Source of the DNA: Nemophila menziesii
Taxonomy: Eukaryota; Streptophyta; Magnoliopsida; Boraginales; Hydrophyllaceae
Length of the DNA: 64,000 nt
Direction: 5' to 3'
Assembly: GCA_029959085.1 (NCBI GenBank)
Contig: JARWIR010000039.1
Location: 1,860,001 to 1,924,000, forward strand
Made by a program: the position numbers and the translations under genes. Of the stretch, positions 62,291 to 64,000 are shown piece after piece. Position 1 is the first letter of the stretch; the number at the start of each line of letters is the position of its first letter. The notes under the pieces were generated by a model. It ran no database searches and was not told the origin of the DNA. It worked only from the letters and a program-made list of their open reading frames with translations.

Positions 62291-64000
62291 CTTATAAGAG
62301 TGGTGAAATAGTATATTTTGTACCATTTTCAATAATATAGTGGAAATGTTTTACTCTACTGGGAAAAGATTGTTACAACACATATTTGTAAATATTCCTA
62401 GTGTGGTTCTTATATATATATCCAAAGTAGTCTAATATATAAGGATGTAAGCACATATTGATCACATTATGCTTTCTTCATTGTAAATTTACGCAGCGCT
62501 TGAAAAGTACATTTGAAGACCTTTTATTTTAATATCTTTACTATTTTAATGATTAATGACCCATCATCCGAATTTTTTAAGTGTGATATATTCTAGAATA
62601 CTACATATGAAATTTGAATTCATCTTCATTTTTAAGGAACTAACCACTCATATTTCAAAGAAAGTATTTGATACAAAAATGGCGGGTTTATTAATATGAT
62701 CAACAATATAAGATTGTGAGGCGTTTAGACAATTTTGTCCCTTTATAATAATGAATATATCGGGTGGGCTAGCCTATCTCACCGAAAATAACATTTTATT
62801 AGTCCTAATAATAATATTAATACTGAGAATCATATTCTGAAAAAATTAAATAAACAACCAATAATACTCATAAGGATGGAACTTCTGTTCATAGTTCGAC
62901 CTATAAAAAATATTGCACCTAAAGTACATTTGATTTACTTATAAAAAAAGTGAACTTGATGAAAAAAGAAAGGAAGCAATGCTACGAATATATAACAAAA
63001 TAAACATTATTTAATTTTTTTTTTCATGTTGATGTTGTACATTTTTTTTGTCAAAATATTGTATTTGATATTTAATAGTTGGACAGAGAAAATGGAAGTT
63101 ACTTTTGACAATATAAAAATTATACTACGTGGCTAAATGAAAGATTGGACTTGAAATAAATTAAGGCTTTAAGATTTAACTTTAAAAATTGTGGGACAAA
63201 ATGTTCTGTGAACAAAAGATATTTTTTTTTAAATTCAGCTTTGGTCAAAATAAAATATTAAAACTAAGGTAGACAATGGTCTCCCTAATAGGCAGCCCTG
63301 ATTACACAAAAGCAAAAGAGGTTAGTTCCACCCTTATCTTGTAAATGAAACCTTTCAGTCCGCTTTTTATGTTTTTCTAACAATGGTAAGTCTTTTTTTA
63401 TTGGCATTACATTATTAATTTTATTCCACGTGCCACTGTATAATTGATATTAATAAATAACTATACTGCCTCGTCTGCCGTAACATGACAACACTTATAA
63501 CATAATGAAAAAACAAAAAAAAATATAAAATTATCACAAACTCGAAAAAAATATAGGACTTAAATATTACATTTGCAAAATTAGAGACTAATTCCAAGAA
63601 CAAATTCAAATGTTAAGTTTGAAGAGTATTAACAATTTAATCATCATATTTTTTTATTCCTAAAATATCAAGGACAATTACATTTTCATAGAAATATATT
63701 GCAAATTCTTTTTTAATTTTTATGTGAATTTTTTCTCCATACTAAATAGACTGATAACTAAGAATACCCAACTAAATTTTTCAATATAAATAATTCCAAT
63801 AAATAGAAAATGACATGTTTCCAATAAAGTTCAAGTAACGAGTTTTCCAAACTAAGAGAGAATATATTTAAAAATAAAAAAACATAATCAATCAAATTTA
63901 CAAATAACCATAATACTTTTCTTCCTAACCATTAGAAATATCCAAAATAATGAAAAAGAGTATATCTATTGTAAAGGAGAAATAATAAGCTATTTACAAG
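62291..64000. repeat. Array unit 15, partial at window end (1710 bp)
   Basis: Only the left arm is inside the window. It resembles unit 14 closely over its first ~1 kb and then supplies the segment deleted from unit 14. B-type markers (TTGTAAATGAAACC) are present at about 63340. No gene is visible in it, and the array evidently continues beyond the window. Confidence 0.95.

Noticed and set aside
1..64000. A transposable element as the repeating unit
   Set aside because: I found no long terminal repeats, terminal inverted repeats with target duplications, or reverse transcriptase or transposase frames on either strand. Units abut directly without target-site copies.
1..64000. Ribosomal DNA, tRNA genes or a CRISPR array
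   Set aside because: No rRNA-like conserved blocks, no tRNA-like arms and no short regularly spaced repeats with variable spacers were seen. The 4.8 kb units are of another kind.

Overview
This window is one long tandem array and contains no conventional intact protein gene that I can recognise. The DNA is strongly AT-rich and non-prokaryotic in style. No ribosome-binding sites or operons are seen, polymer runs and splice-like signals are frequent, and every unit carries a promoter-like block pairing a telo-box (AAACCCTAG) with GGCCCA/TGGGCC site II elements and TATA boxes. That pairing is typical of flowering-plant promoters for translation and cell-cycle genes, so I infer a plant nuclear genome, probably a dicot. 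I cannot name the species.

Layout: fourteen complete units and one partial unit lie head to tail in the same orientation, without spacers. In the phase used here they start at 1, 4704, 9530, 14360, 19054, 23856, 25041, 29894, 34719, 39663, 44435, 49260, 54205, 58942 and 62291. Twelve are 4.69-4.95 kb long. Unit 6 (1185 bp) and unit 14 (3349 bp) are deletion derivatives, and unit 15 is cut by the window end. Two sequence subfamilies are visible: A (units 1-7 and most of the right parts of 10 and 13) and B (most of units 8, 9, 11, 12 and 14). Several units are A/B or intra-subfamily mosaics.

History: the array shows clear traces of unequal crossing over. A block of about 14.54 kb (late unit 7 to late unit 10) is duplicated immediately downstream (late unit 10 to late unit 13), and unit 10 carries the hybrid junction. 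A 4.83 kb duplication made unit 3 a hybrid of unit 4-type left sequence and unit 2-type right sequence. A third exchange near 58350 relates units 13 and 14.

Each full unit contains, left to right: (i) a gene-free AT-rich arm of about 2.3 kb with two conserved inverted repeats and a degenerate series of ~115 bp repeats; (ii) on the minus strand, a possible terminal-exon remnant of about 270 bp preceded by an acceptor-like site, open in B units and frameshifted in A units; (iii) about 0.9 kb of AT-rich sequence with candidate intron borders; (iv) a bidirectional promoter-like block; (v) on the plus strand, a leader-like segment ending in a 25-codon ATG-initiated small ORF that is intact in ten units; (vi) a gene-free tail of about 0.6 kb. 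My working view is that a promoter with pieces of a minus-strand gene was captured in a segment that then amplified as a macrosatellite. Whether it is transcribed cannot be decided from sequence alone.
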